64,000 nt of DNA. It comes from Microbulbifer donghaiensis (lineage in GTDB: Bacteria; Pseudomonadota; Gammaproteobacteria; Pseudomonadales; Cellvibrionaceae). Location: positions 992,001 through 1,056,000 of the forward strand of contig NZ_FQVA01000001.1 of assembly GCF_900129095.1 (NCBI RefSeq), read 5' to 3'. The position numbers and the translations under genes are program-made. This document shows positions 8,836 through 17,704 of the stretch, piece after piece; positions within the stretch are counted from its first letter, which is position 1; the number at the start of each line of letters is the position of its first letter. Under the pieces are notes generated by a model. The model worked only from the letters and a program-made list of their open reading frames with translations. It was not told where the DNA came from and did no database searches.

Positions 8836-9347
8836 CGTTCAACCTCCGGCTCGCGCTTCTGGCGAATAAGATCCGGCACTGCCGCGGCAAGGGCGCCGAC
8901 AGTCACTGCCGCGGTCAACATCAAGTAGCTGTCCAGCGATGTATCCATGCCCGCGATAAACACCACCGCTACGCCAATCAGGTAGCTGCGGAAATTGCTC
9001 ACACCGGTAACAACGTTCATCAGCCAAACGCCGGCGGCGGCGAGCAGCAGTGCCGCCGGCATGGCCAGCATGCCGAGGTCGGGGTTCCACTTCACCGCCG
9101 CAGCCTGGGCGACGATCCCGATTCCCAATCCGGTAACCACACAGGCCAGGTTATAGGCACCGTCGCGCAGCGACGATCCGCGGGTGTGGTAGGACAACCA
9201 GCCGGCGAGTGCGATCCATACCGGCAGGCCGGCCAACAGGCTGAGTGTCGCAGCGCCGGCAATCTCGAAGGCGGTTCGCAGCTTCAGCGGCGACCACACA
9301 GTCTTTACCGGTGCCGTTGTATGCTCATTGACAATTGCCTGACTCAT
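8832..9347 (-). CDS. Predicted inner-membrane protein, DUF1097-like
   Basis: This 171-residue protein has five to six hydrophobic segments. The AGMDTSLDSYLML...AAAVPDL stretch and overall topology resemble the DUF1097 family (E. coli YcdZ); function unknown. I chose the ATG at 9347 over one 39 bases upstream because GGGAGG lies at the right distance before it. It forms an ATGA-coupled pair with the small gene downstream. The 356-base gap to the TSUP gene shows no convincing feature. Confidence 0.65.
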   Translation of the reverse strand: MSQAIVNEHTTAPVKTVWSPLKLRTAFEIAGAATLSLLAGLPVWIALAGWLSYHTRGSSLRDGAYNLACVVTGLGIGIVAQAAAVKWNPDLGMLAMPAALLLAAAGVWLMNVVTGVSNFRSYLIGVAVVFIAGMDTSLDSYLMLTAAVTVGALAAAVPDLIRQKREPEVER

Positions 9348-9703
9348 GGGCCACGCCCTCCCGAATTCACTCTCGCAGAAAACCAAAATTCCCTATTTGC
9401 CGAAAATGGACCTTTCCGTTGGCGGCTGTGCTGACGCCGAGCCCGCCCTACTCCATTCCGGCCAGTGAATTCTGCACAGCGGGCAATTTCATCGGTATCA
9501 GATAACTTCGGCATCCTTGCCTAATTTTCCAAAACACCGGAATTTCCACGCTGTTAATAAATTTGCGCTCTAAAGAGATTCCCGGGAGTTATCAAAATCT
9601 GCCAACAGGCGCTACAGGTCGACACAGGACACGCGGCGAGCGGATGTTTTTTACGCCCGCCTCGGGCAGAATAGCCGCCCTCACCCGGCCGGATATTCCC
9701 ACC

Positions 9704-10477
9704 ATGGAACTGACGCTTACGCTGTTATTGATTTTCTTTGCCGTCGCCATGCTGGCGGGCTGGGTGGATACCCTGGCCGGTGGCGGAGGTCTGATCACCC
9801 TGCCGGCGCTGCTGCTGGCAGGCGTGCCGCCGGTGAATGCGCTGGCCACCAACAAGAGCCAGGGCATGATGGGCACCCTGACTTCCACGGTCACACTTTT
9901 TCTGAAGGGGCATCTTCGCGGGCGGGAACTGCTGCCACTGATGGCCACCGCCGCGATCGGCGCGGCACTGGGTACCTGGCTGGTGCAGCGCATCGACACC
10001 GGTTGGTTGAGCTGGGTGATTCCGCTGCTCCTGCTGGCGGTGGCGCTGTACTTCTGGCTGACGCCCAATCTCGGCGAAACCGAGCGGCACGCGCGGCAAA
10101 CCGAGAAACAGTGGGCGCTCACCTGGGTCCCCACACTGGGCTTCTACGACGGTATCTTCGGGCCGGGCACCGGCTCCTTCTACGCGGCTTCCGGAGTCGC
10201 GTTTCGCGGGCAGACACTGCTCACCGCCACCATCCGCGCCAAATTACTCAACCTGACCACTAACGTGGCCTCGGTGGCACTGTTCACTGCCGGCGGCAAA
10301 GTCGTCTGGGCCCTCGGCGCCGCGATGATGCTGGGCCAGGCCCTGGGCGCCTACCTCGGCAGCCACACCATGCTGAACGGCGGCGCCCGGCTGATCCGCC
10401 CACTGGTGATCACCATGTGTGTGCTGATGTCGATCAGCCAGATAGCGCAGTACTTCGGTTGGTTCCGTTTCAGCTGA
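9704..10477 (+). CDS. TSUP family transporter (TauE/SafE, YfcA-like)
   Basis: This 257-residue inner-membrane protein has about eight hydrophobic helices. The N-terminal AGWVDTLAGGGGLITLPALL and the second-half FYDGIFGPGTGSF repeats are the hallmarks of the 4-toluene sulfonate uptake permease (TauE/SafE) family, which exports sulfite or sulfur-containing organic anions. The substrate is unknown. I chose the ATG at 9704 because it begins at the first helix. The 3' end overlaps the convergent LysR gene by 8 bases. Confidence 0.88.
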   Translation: MELTLTLLLIFFAVAMLAGWVDTLAGGGGLITLPALLLAGVPPVNALATNKSQGMMGTLTSTVTLFLKGHLRGRELLPLMATAAIGAALGTWLVQRIDTGWLSWVIPLLLLAVALYFWLTPNLGETERHARQTEKQWALTWVPTLGFYDGIFGPGTGSFYAASGVAFRGQTLLTATIRAKLLNLTTNVASVALFTAGGKVVWALGAAMMLGQALGAYLGSHTMLNGGARLIRPLVITMCVLMSISQIAQYFGWFRFS

Positions 10478-11402
10478 GACGTTCGCCCCGCTCATCGACC
10501 AGGCGCGGTTTCATGATTTCCGCAACCCAGGCCATAAACACCTGCACCCGCTTGGGCAGGTGGCGGCGGTGGGCGTAAACCAGTGATACCGGCATCGGCG
10601 CCGGGCGATACTGCGGCAGTATTTCCTCCAACTCTCCCGATTGCAGATAGGGGTGCACACCCGCCTCCGGTACCTGAATGATACCGAGTCCGGCGATACA
10701 GGCGTCCAGATAGGTTGCGGTGTTGTTGACCGTAACGGCCCCCCGCATCGGCTGCGACTTTTCCGCGCCGGGCTTTTCGGGATCCTCGTACTCGAAACCG
10801 GCGGAGTGGGAACCCAGGGTCAGTACATAGTGAATCAGCTGGTGCCGCTCCAGCTCGTCGAGGGTGCGCGGCGTGCCGTGTTCCGCCAGATATTCGGTAC
10901 TGGCGCAGTTGACCATGCGGTAATAGCCGAGCGGCCGCGCAATCAGGCTGGAGTCCTCCAGCGCGCCGACCCGCAGGACACAATCGAAACCCTCGCGCAC
11001 CACGTCGACAAAGCGGTCGGTACTGCTCAACTCCACCTCCAGGCGCGGGTGCTGGCGCAGGAATTCCGGCAGCCGCTGAATCACGATATCCCGCGCGATC
11101 GGCAGCGGCATATCCACCCGCAGGCGACCGTGCAGTTCTGAGGTGTCCTCGCGAAACAGGTTCTGCAGCTCGTCCATATCGGCCAGCAGGTCACGGCAAC
11201 GCTCGTAGAACACCTGCCCGTCCTGGGTCATCTGCACGCTGCGGGTGGTGCGGTGCAGCAGGCGCGTGCCCAGCAGGCTCTCCAGCTGCTGTACCGCACT
11301 GGAGACACTGGCGCGGGACCGGCCGAGGCTGTCCGCCGCCGCGGTGAAACTCCCCTGCTCTGCCACCCGCAGGAAAACCTGCATGGATTCCAGCAATCTC
11401 AT
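10470..11402 (-). CDS. LysR family transcriptional regulator
   Basis: This 310-residue regulator has an N-terminal winged helix-turn-helix (residues 1-60, FLRVAEQGSFTAAADSLGRS) and a LysR substrate-binding domain. The pattern (SVSSAVQQLESLLGTRLLHR, then TRSVQMTQDG) is of the common CrgA/DmlR subgroup. The start is taken at the ATG at 11402; an ATG 12 bases upstream is possible. It is divergent from the SDR gene at 11527, which it probably controls, as is usual for LysR genes. Confidence 0.9.
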   Translation of the reverse strand: MRLLESMQVFLRVAEQGSFTAAADSLGRSRASVSSAVQQLESLLGTRLLHRTTRSVQMTQDGQVFYERCRDLLADMDELQNLFREDTSELHGRLRVDMPLPIARDIVIQRLPEFLRQHPRLEVELSSTDRFVDVVREGFDCVLRVGALEDSSLIARPLGYYRMVNCASTEYLAEHGTPRTLDELERHQLIHYVLTLGSHSAGFEYEDPEKPGAEKSQPMRGAVTVNNTATYLDACIAGLGIIQVPEAGVHPYLQSGELEEILPQYRPAPMPVSLVYAHRRHLPKRVQVFMAWVAEIMKPRLVDERGERLS

Positions 11403-11526
11403 AGGCCCGCCCATTGTTCGGATTTCGGAAACAGTCTAGCCGGGTCAGATGCGTTTATCTAAGCAATACCGACAAATAAGCTTTACCCCGTCGACCGAAA
11501 CCAATCCCCAAACACTGGAGCCGACT

Positions 11527-12285
11527 ATGAAACAGAAAATTGCACTGATCACCGGCGGCAGCCGCGGCCTGGGTCGCAATACCGCCCTGCAACTGGCCGA
11601 CAAGGGCGTGAACGTGATTGTCACTTTCCACCGCCGCGCGGACGAAGCCAGTGCCGTAGTCGCGGAAATCGAGAAGCGCGGTGCGCGGGCCGCCGCACTG
11701 CAGCTGGACACGGGCAATACCGCGAGCTTCACCGGCTTCGCAGAGCAACTGCGCGAACTGCTGCAGTCCCGATGGCAGCGCTACCAGTTCGACTACCTGG
11801 TAAACAACGCAGGTATCGGCCACCACGCCCCCTTCGCCGAGACGACCGAAGCGCAGTTTGACGAGCTGATGAATATCCACTTCAAGGGCGTATTCTTCCT
11901 GACCCAGAAGCTGTTGCCACTGCTCGCCGATGGCGGCCGCATCGTAAACCTGTCCAGCGGCCTGGCGCGCTTCTCGCTGCCCGGCTACTCGGCTTACGCC
12001 GCCATGAAAGGTGCGGTGGAGGTGTTGAGCCGCTATCTGGCCAAGGAGCTGGGGCCGCGCGGCATCGCGGTGAATGTGGTCGCGCCGGGCGCCATCGAAA
12101 CAGATTTCGGCGGTGGCCTGGTGCGTGACAACGCGGAAGTGAATGACTTCATCGCCTCGCAGACGGCACTGGGACGCGTGGGCCTGCCGGAGGATATTGG
12201 CGGCGTCATCGCCGCGCTGCTGTCCGAGGAAAACCGCTGGATCAACGCGCAGCGTATCGAGGCATCCGGGGGTATGTTCCTGTAA
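11527..12285 (+). CDS. SDR family NAD(P)-dependent oxidoreductase
   Basis: This is a classical 252-residue short-chain dehydrogenase. Seen are the cofactor loop TGGSRGLG (residues 9-16), the NNAG motif, the catalytic serine in NLSSG and YAAMK with catalytic Tyr and Lys, then the PGAIETDF loop. The substrate cannot be told. An upstream GGAG sets the ATG at 11527. It is divergent from a LysR gene, which is its likely regulator, and is closed by a strong terminator. Confidence 0.9.
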   Translation: MKQKIALITGGSRGLGRNTALQLADKGVNVIVTFHRRADEASAVVAEIEKRGARAAALQLDTGNTASFTGFAEQLRELLQSRWQRYQFDYLVNNAGIGHHAPFAETTEAQFDELMNIHFKGVFFLTQKLLPLLADGGRIVNLSSGLARFSLPGYSAYAAMKGAVEVLSRYLAKELGPRGIAVNVVAPGAIETDFGGGLVRDNAEVNDFIASQTALGRVGLPEDIGGVIAALLSEENRWINAQRIEASGGMFL

Positions 12286-12299
12286 CCAAGGCGGCAAAT

Positions 12300-12329
12300 G
12301 GCGGGCCGATTTTGCGGCTCGCCTTTTTT
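12300..12329 (+). terminator. Intrinsic terminator of SDR gene
   Basis: A 9-base stem with one mismatch (12300-12308 with 12315-12323) is followed at once by six T residues. It lies 15 bases after the SDR stop. Confidence 0.85.
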
Positions 12330-12413
12330 GCCAGCATATCGAGTGCGCGGCTACACGAAGCGCCGATATCGCCTAATCTTTTCCCATCAGTTCCAATTAT
12401 GGAGTCAGGACCG

Positions 12414-13040
12414 ATGGGCAAGCCCTATACCCGCCTCGACAAAACCAATGCCGCGGTGCTTCTGGTCGATCACCAGACCGGCCTGCTGTCGCTGGTGCGT
12501 GACATAGAACCGGACAAATTCAAGAACAATGTCTTGGCGCTGGCCGACCTGGCCGAATACTTCGAATTGCCGACGATACTCACCACCAGCTTCGAGGACG
12601 GCCCCAACGGCCCGCTGGTGCCGGAGTTGAAAGAAAAATTTCCGCAGGCGCCCTATATTGCCCGCCCGGGGCAGATTAATGCCTGGGACAACGAGGATTT
12701 CGTCAAGGCGGTCAAGGATACCGGCAGGAAACAGCTGATTATCGCCGGCGTGGTCACCGAGGTCTGCGTGGCTTTTCCGGCGCTGTCCGCCATCGAGGCG
12801 GGGTTCGAGGTTTTCGTGGTCACCGACGCATCCGGCACGTTTGACAAGATCACCCGCCACTCCGCCTGGAACCGCATGGCCGAAGGCGGTGCCCAGCTGA
12901 TGACCTGGTTTGGAATCGCCTGTGAACTGCACCGCGACTGGCGCAACGATATTGAAGGCCTCGCCAGTTTATTCAGCAACCATATCCCCGACTATCGCAA
13001 TCTGATCAACAGTTACAATGCGCAAACCGGCAACAAGTAA
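12414..13040 (+). CDS. ycaC: YcaC-like isochorismatase family hydrolase
   Basis: This 208-residue protein matches E. coli YcaC in length and, from memory, over most of its length (LDKTNAAVLLVDHQTGLLSL, then RPGQINAWDNEDF and GVVTEVCVAFPALSAIEAGF). The isochorismatase-fold residues are Asp19 and the nucleophile Cys118. YcaC forms an octameric ring assembly; its natural substrate is not established. The ATG at 12414 follows AGGACCG and fits the YcaC N-terminus. It is convergent with the next SDR gene. Confidence 0.92.
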   Translation: MGKPYTRLDKTNAAVLLVDHQTGLLSLVRDIEPDKFKNNVLALADLAEYFELPTILTTSFEDGPNGPLVPELKEKFPQAPYIARPGQINAWDNEDFVKAVKDTGRKQLIIAGVVTEVCVAFPALSAIEAGFEVFVVTDASGTFDKITRHSAWNRMAEGGAQLMTWFGIACELHRDWRNDIEGLASLFSNHIPDYRNLINSYNAQTGNK

Positions 13041-13090
13041 CTGCACGGGGAAAAGCGGGAAGCCGTTTCGCTCCGGCTATTTGCAACCGC

Positions 13091-13786
13091 TCACCAGGGA
13101 ATCTCGCTGCCGTCGTAATTGATAAAGCGGCCGCTGTTGTCCTCCCCGGCCTCGAGCAGCACTTTCTTTAAACCCGCGACACTCTCTTCGGCGGAAATCA
13201 ATGCATTCGGCCCACCCATTGCGGTTTTCACCCAGCCCGGGTGCAGTGCAATAACGCTGATACCCCGATCGCGCAGATCGATCGACAGGCTTTTTACGAC
13301 CTGGTTGACCGCTGTCTTCGACGAGCGGTAGATATAACCTCCGCCGGAACTGTTGTCGGCGATACTGCCCACCTTGCTGCTCATCACCGCAATGACCCTG
13401 CGCCCGCTCGCGGCAACATTGTCACAGAAGGTCTCCGCCATCATGTAGGGCGCAATGGTGTTGGCTTCGAGTACCCGGCGCCACTCATCCCGGTCGACCC
13501 TGCCGAAGCCCACGCCCTTGGGACCGTAATAGCCGGCATTGTTCAGCAGGATATCGACGGGCTCGCCGTTCAACGCCCGGTGCAAAGCCGCCATCTGCCC
13601 GAAATCCGTCACATCCAGCTGAAACAGGCGGATATTGGGATGCTGCTCGCGCAGCGCGCGCAGGTCTGCCGCCTTGTGCAGGTCGCGACAGCACGCCAGC
13701 ACCTGCCAGCCATCTGCCGCGAACTGGCGACACATTTCCAGCCCGATGCCACGGTTGCTGCCGGTAATCAGTATGGTGCCGGACAT
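13091..13786 (-). CDS. SDR family oxidoreductase (CsgA/sniffer-like)
   Basis: This 231-residue short-chain dehydrogenase has TGSNRGIG (cofactor loop), NNAGYYG, the catalytic serine in MSSKVGS and YRSSK as the Tyr-x3-Lys pair. The C-terminal LHPGWVKTAMGG is typical of the C-factor/sniffer carbonyl-reductase-like group. The substrate is unknown. The ATG at 13786 has GGAG 8 bases upstream. It is divergently transcribed from the DUF3301 gene with a 54-base gap. Confidence 0.87.
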   Translation of the reverse strand: MSGTILITGSNRGIGLEMCRQFAADGWQVLACCRDLHKAADLRALREQHPNIRLFQLDVTDFGQMAALHRALNGEPVDILLNNAGYYGPKGVGFGRVDRDEWRRVLEANTIAPYMMAETFCDNVAASGRRVIAVMSSKVGSIADNSSGGGYIYRSSKTAVNQVVKSLSIDLRDRGISVIALHPGWVKTAMGGPNALISAEESVAGLKKVLLEAGEDNSGRFINYDGSEIPW

Positions 13787-13840
13787 GGTGACTCCTTCAA
13801 TGGTATTCTTGCGGGATTCGATCATGGTAACCGGTTCCCG

Positions 13841-14161
13841 ATGTACTATTCACTAAGCGACCTTATCTGGCTTTTCCTGCTGCTTCTCGGCGGCTGGTAC
13901 CTGTGGGCCGGCATGGCCGCCAAGGAACAGGTGCGCCGCGCGGCCGCCGCGCACTGCCGGCAGCTGGGCGTGCAACTGCTGGACGACACCGTGGCCCTGG
14001 TGCGCACCCGCCTGAAGCGCGACGACCGCGGCCAGGTGCGCCTGCAGCGCAGCTACGAATTCGAATTTACCTCCACCGGCGAGCATCGCTACGCGGGAAT
14101 TGCCGTGCTGCACGGACGGCGCATCACCCAGATTCAGCTCGCCCCCCACCATCTGGCCTGA
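13841..14161 (+). CDS. DUF3301 domain-containing membrane protein
   Basis: This 106-residue protein has a single N-terminal transmembrane helix (about residues 7-25) and a basic cytoplasmic domain. The pattern (LLDDTVALVRTRLKRD...LQRSYEFEFTSTGEHRY) matches the DUF3301 family, which is widespread in marine gammaproteobacteria and without known function. The next gene starts 5 bases after its stop, so the two are an operon. Confidence 0.85.
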   Translation: MYYSLSDLIWLFLLLLGGWYLWAGMAAKEQVRRAAAAHCRQLGVQLLDDTVALVRTRLKRDDRGQVRLQRSYEFEFTSTGEHRYAGIAVLHGRRITQIQLAPHHLA

Positions 14162-14166
14162 TAACA

Positions 14167-14382
14167 ATGATGAAACGGGGAATCTACCGCCACTACAAGG
14201 GCAACCTCTATGAGGTCATGGAAGTGGCCACCCACAGCGAGAGCGGAGAGCGGCTCGTCATGTACCGCGCACTCTACGGCGACTACGGCGTATGGGCACG
14301 GCCGCTGGAAATGTTTGCCGAACAGGTGGAGCGGGAAGGAACTCCCGTACCGCGCTTCGAACTGATACAAACGTTTGACTAG
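14167..14382 (+). CDS. DUF1653 domain-containing protein
   Basis: This 71-residue soluble protein consists of the DUF1653 domain: GIYRHYKGNLYEVMEVATHS, then MYRALYGDYGVWARPLEMF. It is a small beta-rich fold of unknown function. Cotranscribed with the DUF3301 gene. Two ATG codons (14167 and 14170) are in tandem and either could start. Confidence 0.9.
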   Translation: MMKRGIYRHYKGNLYEVMEVATHSESGERLVMYRALYGDYGVWARPLEMFAEQVEREGTPVPRFELIQTFD

Positions 14383-14450
14383 CTCGATACGCCACCATTA
14401 AGGTTGCGTCAGCCAGATTTCGGAACCGATTTAGTAAATAAGGTCACTCG

Positions 14451-15518
14451 GTGAACACTAAAAAAATAATGATCTATGGCGCCTATGGCTATACGGGCGA
14501 GCTGATTGCCCGTGAAGCCGTGGCCAGGGGCTATCGCCCACTGTTGGCAGGTCGCGATGCCAAGAAACTGCAACCCCTCGCCGAAGAGCTGGGCCTGCCG
14601 GCCATGGCCATCAGCCTGGATGCCACGGAGACCCTGGAGCGCAGCCTGCGCGATATCGATGTGGTGATTCACTGCGCCGGTCCCTTCTCCGCCACCGCAG
14701 AACCGATGATGCGCGCCTGCATCAACGCCGGCACCCACTACCAGGACATCACCGGCGAGATGGAAGTGTATCGGGCCGCCCACGAACTGGACGCGGAAGC
14801 GAAGGCCGCCGGCATCGTGCTGTGTCCGGGTACCGGTTTCGATGTGATTCCCACCGACTGTCTCGCCGCAGCGCTGCACAAGGCCATACCGTCGGCCACC
14901 CACCTGACCCTGGGTTTCGACTCGGATTCCGGCCTCAGCCCCGGAACCGCCAAGACCTCGATCGAAAGCCTCGGTGTCGGCGGTGCCGTGCGCCGCAACG
15001 GCAAGATCGAAGTGATCGGCCACGGCGAGCTGACCCGGGAAATCAACTTTGGCCGCGGCGAGAAGTTCGCCGTCGCCATTCCCTGGGGTGATGTCGCTAC
15101 CGCCTATTACTCCACCGGGATTCAGAATATCGAGGTCTATATCCCGATGAGCCCGCGCCGGGCGAAAAAGCTGAAGCGCATGAATAAATTCCGCTGGCTG
15201 CTGCGCATGAACTGGATGCAGAACTGGCTCAAGGGCAAGGTGGACAAGTCCGTGCGCGGCCCCAGCGAGGAGAAGCGCTCCGAGCAACAGACCTGGGTCT
15301 GGGGCGAAGTGCGCAATGACCGCCGTGGCGAGCGCAAGATCGGCCGCGTGGTTACCGCCAACGGCTACGATGTGACCGTTAGCGGTTCACTGGCGGTGAT
15401 GGAATTCCTGCTGGGCTACAAGGGCGACGGTGGTTATTTCACCCCGTCAAAACTCTGTGGCTACGAGCTGGTGGAGAAACTGCCCGGCTCCGGCATCATC
15501 AAGATCGGCATTGACTGA
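14451..15518 (+). CDS. Saccharopine dehydrogenase family protein (trans-acting enoyl reductase-like)
   Basis: This 355-residue protein has an N-terminal Rossmann fold with GAYGYTGELIAREAV and HCAGPFSATAEP, followed by PGTGFDVIPTDCLA. This is the pattern of the saccharopine dehydrogenase-like group that includes mycobacterial trans-acting enoyl reductases. A lipid or fatty-acyl substrate is possible but not shown. The start is GTG at 14451; no ATG gives the complete nucleotide-binding strand. Confidence 0.82.
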   Translation: MNTKKIMIYGAYGYTGELIAREAVARGYRPLLAGRDAKKLQPLAEELGLPAMAISLDATETLERSLRDIDVVIHCAGPFSATAEPMMRACINAGTHYQDITGEMEVYRAAHELDAEAKAAGIVLCPGTGFDVIPTDCLAAALHKAIPSATHLTLGFDSDSGLSPGTAKTSIESLGVGGAVRRNGKIEVIGHGELTREINFGRGEKFAVAIPWGDVATAYYSTGIQNIEVYIPMSPRRAKKLKRMNKFRWLLRMNWMQNWLKGKVDKSVRGPSEEKRSEQQTWVWGEVRNDRRGERKIGRVVTANGYDVTVSGSLAVMEFLLGYKGDGGYFTPSKLCGYELVEKLPGSGIIKIGID

Positions 15519-15613
15519 GCGAAGCGCCCTCACCCCCCTATTGAAATGGTCACTGGCTGTGGCAAACGCCACGGAATCAGATAGCCAATTGGCAAGCGCA
15601 ATGCGAGGCCCCG

Positions 15614-15675
15614 CTGCCGGTGGCCGTCCGGGAAATAGTTACCGATCAGGTTTTTTCCCGGGCGGCCACCGGTAG
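15614..15675. repeat. Long inverted repeat between genes
   Basis: A 22-base inverted repeat (15614-15635 with 15654-15675) has two mismatches and an 18-base centre that runs into TTTTTT. It begins about 95 bases after the saccharopine dehydrogenase-family stop. It could serve as a terminator or be a repeat-family unit. The rest of the 342-base gap to the PAP2 gene shows no other clear feature. Confidence 0.7.
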
Positions 15676-15860
15676 CGGAGCCGGCCAACCTCCGCGATCC
15701 CGCAAGAACCATCAAAAGCCAATTCACCCCCCGACAACAGCAATCGTCCATTCCCAGGAAAAATTACCAAACCCTCCAGACAGGCGAAGAATCGCCAGAT
15801 TTCACGCTTCTGACATAAATCGGTCAAGTCCGCGCAACATTCGCTTCTTAACTTGGCAGC

Positions 15861-16391
15861 ATGCGAAGCTTACCTCTGACCCTGAAAAGTTTTGACGTGT
15901 CCCTGGTACTGCACATGGCGGAACGGGCGGCACGCCCCGCCTCCCGCAAGCGCTACCTGTGGCTGTCAAAGAGTGGCGACGGCTGGCTGTACCTGCTGTC
16001 CCCGCTGATCGTCGCACTGTCCAGTACGACCGCCGCAGCGGTTCAGTTTTTCTACGTGTGCGGCACCGCCTTCGCGGTCGAGCGCTCTCTCTACTGGACC
16101 ATCAAGAACACCACCAGGCGGCTGCGCCCACCGCAGGCCATTCCCGGCATGCGCTCGATCATTGTCGCCCACGACCGTTTCAGCCTGCCCTCCGGGCATA
16201 CCTCCGGCGCCTTCCTGTTTGTCACCCTGCTTTCCCAGGTACTGAGCCCGCTGTGGCTGCTTGGATACTTCTGGGCGGCCGGCGTCGGCACTTCGCGGGT
16301 CGGGCTGGGCGTGCATTTTCCCACCGATGTCTGCGCCGGCGCCGCCCTCGGCACCAGTGTCGGCCTGTTTATGAGCGGAGCCTTTCTGTGA
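15861..16391 (+). CDS. PAP2 family phosphatase
   Basis: This 176-residue inner-membrane protein carries the three phosphatidic acid phosphatase type 2 motifs in order: KNTTRRLRP (about residues 82-90), SLPSGHTSGA (about 112) and SRVGLGVHFPTD (about 148-159). The family dephosphorylates lipid phosphates such as undecaprenyl pyrophosphate or phosphatidate at the membrane's outer face. Its stop overlaps the GTG start of the next gene (GTGA), so the two are coupled and may act on one lipid-linked glycan path. Confidence 0.9.
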   Translation: MRSLPLTLKSFDVSLVLHMAERAARPASRKRYLWLSKSGDGWLYLLSPLIVALSSTTAAAVQFFYVCGTAFAVERSLYWTIKNTTRRLRPPQAIPGMRSIIVAHDRFSLPSGHTSGAFLFVTLLSQVLSPLWLLGYFWAAGVGTSRVGLGVHFPTDVCAGAALGTSVGLFMSGAFL

Positions 16392-17461
16392 AAATACTGT
16401 ACGGGGTTCAGGGGACCGGCAACGGCCATATTTCCCGCGCCCGCGCCATGGCCAAGGCGCTGCAACAGCACCCGCAACTGCAAGTCCAGTGGCTGTTTTC
16501 CGGCCGCAGTCCGGAAAAACTGTTCAGTATGGAGCCCTTCGGCGATTACTGGTGGCGCGAGGGGCTGACCTTCGTGCACCGCGAGGGCAAGATCAACGCT
16601 GCCGCGACCACCAAACAGCTCAACCTGCGCCGCCTGCTGCGCGATATCCGCGAGCTGCCGGTGAACGACTTCGACCTGGTCATCAGCGATTTCGAGCCGG
16701 TCACCGCCTGGGCGGCCAGGCGCCGCGGCAAGCGGAGCCTCGGCCTCGGCCACCAGTACGCGTTCAATTTCCCGATCCCGGCGCCGCGCTTCAATTGGAT
16801 GGCACGGGGCATCATGCGCGCCTTCGCGCCGGTGCAGAGCAGCCTTGGCATGCACTGGTATCACTTCGGTCACCCGATACTGCCGCCGATCGCCCAGCCC
16901 CAGGTCGAGGTGAATGCCGACAACGGCGATCACATACTCGTGTACCTGCCGTTTGAACACCATCAGCCGCTGTTGCGGGAGCTGGCCAAGCTGCCGCAGC
17001 AGTTTATTGTCTACGGTGCGCCGGTAGATCTGCCGGCGGCGGACAATATCCAGCTGATGGCGCCGTCGATCGAAGGTTTCCAGCAGGACCTGGCCGCAGC
17101 CCGGGCAGTCATCTGCAACAGCGGTTTCGAACTGATCGCGGAAACCCTGACCATGGGTAAGCCGATCCTGACCCGGCCGCTGACTGGCCAGTTCGAGCAG
17201 GAGGCCAACGCCCAGGCGCTGCGCGAATTGCGGCTGGCGCGGGTGGTGGACAAGGTGGATGCCAGCAGCATTGCAGCCTGGTTGCACGAACAGCCCGCCG
17301 GTGTGCGTATTCAGTGGCCGGATGTCGCCGGCCAGATAGTGCACTGGCTCGCCAGCGGGCGCCGCCAGTCACCGGCGGAACTGGCGGAGAGCCTGTGGGA
17401 ACAGGTGGTGCCGGGGCGCGGCGAGAGCCGCGAGCGGGCGGCGCAGGCCGCCGCAGAATAA
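16388..17461 (+). CDS. MJ1255/VC2487-type glycosyltransferase
   Basis: This 357-residue protein starts MKILYGVQGTGNGHISRARA, the mark of the MJ1255/VC2487 group of GT-B glycosyltransferases related to MurG. Later motifs include SDFEPVTAWAA and the nucleotide-sugar site CNSGFELIAETLTMGKP. Donor and acceptor are unknown. It begins with GTG overlapping the PAP2 stop. The last 25 residues are low-complexity and arginine/alanine rich. Confidence 0.87.
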   Translation: MKILYGVQGTGNGHISRARAMAKALQQHPQLQVQWLFSGRSPEKLFSMEPFGDYWWREGLTFVHREGKINAAATTKQLNLRRLLRDIRELPVNDFDLVISDFEPVTAWAARRRGKRSLGLGHQYAFNFPIPAPRFNWMARGIMRAFAPVQSSLGMHWYHFGHPILPPIAQPQVEVNADNGDHILVYLPFEHHQPLLRELAKLPQQFIVYGAPVDLPAADNIQLMAPSIEGFQQDLAAARAVICNSGFELIAETLTMGKPILTRPLTGQFEQEANAQALRELRLARVVDKVDASSIAAWLHEQPAGVRIQWPDVAGQIVHWLASGRRQSPAELAESLWEQVVPGRGESRERAAQAAAE

Positions 17462-17493
17462 CGTCCCTCTCATTCCGCACTAATCTCGCACGC

Positions 17494-17512
17494 GGCCGGA
17501 ATCCTTCCGGCC
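17494..17512 (+). terminator. Hairpin after glycosyltransferase
   Basis: A perfect 8-base stem (GGCCGGAA/TTCCGGCC) with a 3-base loop is followed by CCTTTGCC shortly after the glycosyltransferase stop. The T run is short, so it is likely but not certain to be a terminator. Confidence 0.6.
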
Positions 17513-17572
17513 CTTTGCCATCCCCCCAGATCATTGACCCCGGTATCCCCTGTCCATTTACGTACCGGAACG

Positions 17573-17704
17573 GTGATAGAAATCGATGGGGTAATTATCA
17601 TCAGTGACCAGTTGCTCAACGAGCGCGATATCGAGTTTCTGCTGTACGAGTTTCCCGACGTGGAACAGCTGCTGCAAAGGCCGCGCGACCAGCGCCTTCC
17701 TTAA
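17573..17704 (+). pseudogene. Remnant of an acyl-CoA dehydrogenase N-terminus
   Basis: An open frame of 43 codons from GTG reads LLNERDIEFLLYEFPDVEQL and then LQRPRDQ before a stop. This closely resembles, from memory, the N-terminus of a large acyl-CoA dehydrogenase family (RRDLDFLLYEWLDVEALTQRPR-type start). The protein then ends instead of continuing for about 550 residues, at the point where the convergent histidine kinase gene ends (4-base overlap). I infer a gene remnant cut by a rearrangement; the similarity is unverified. Confidence 0.5.
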
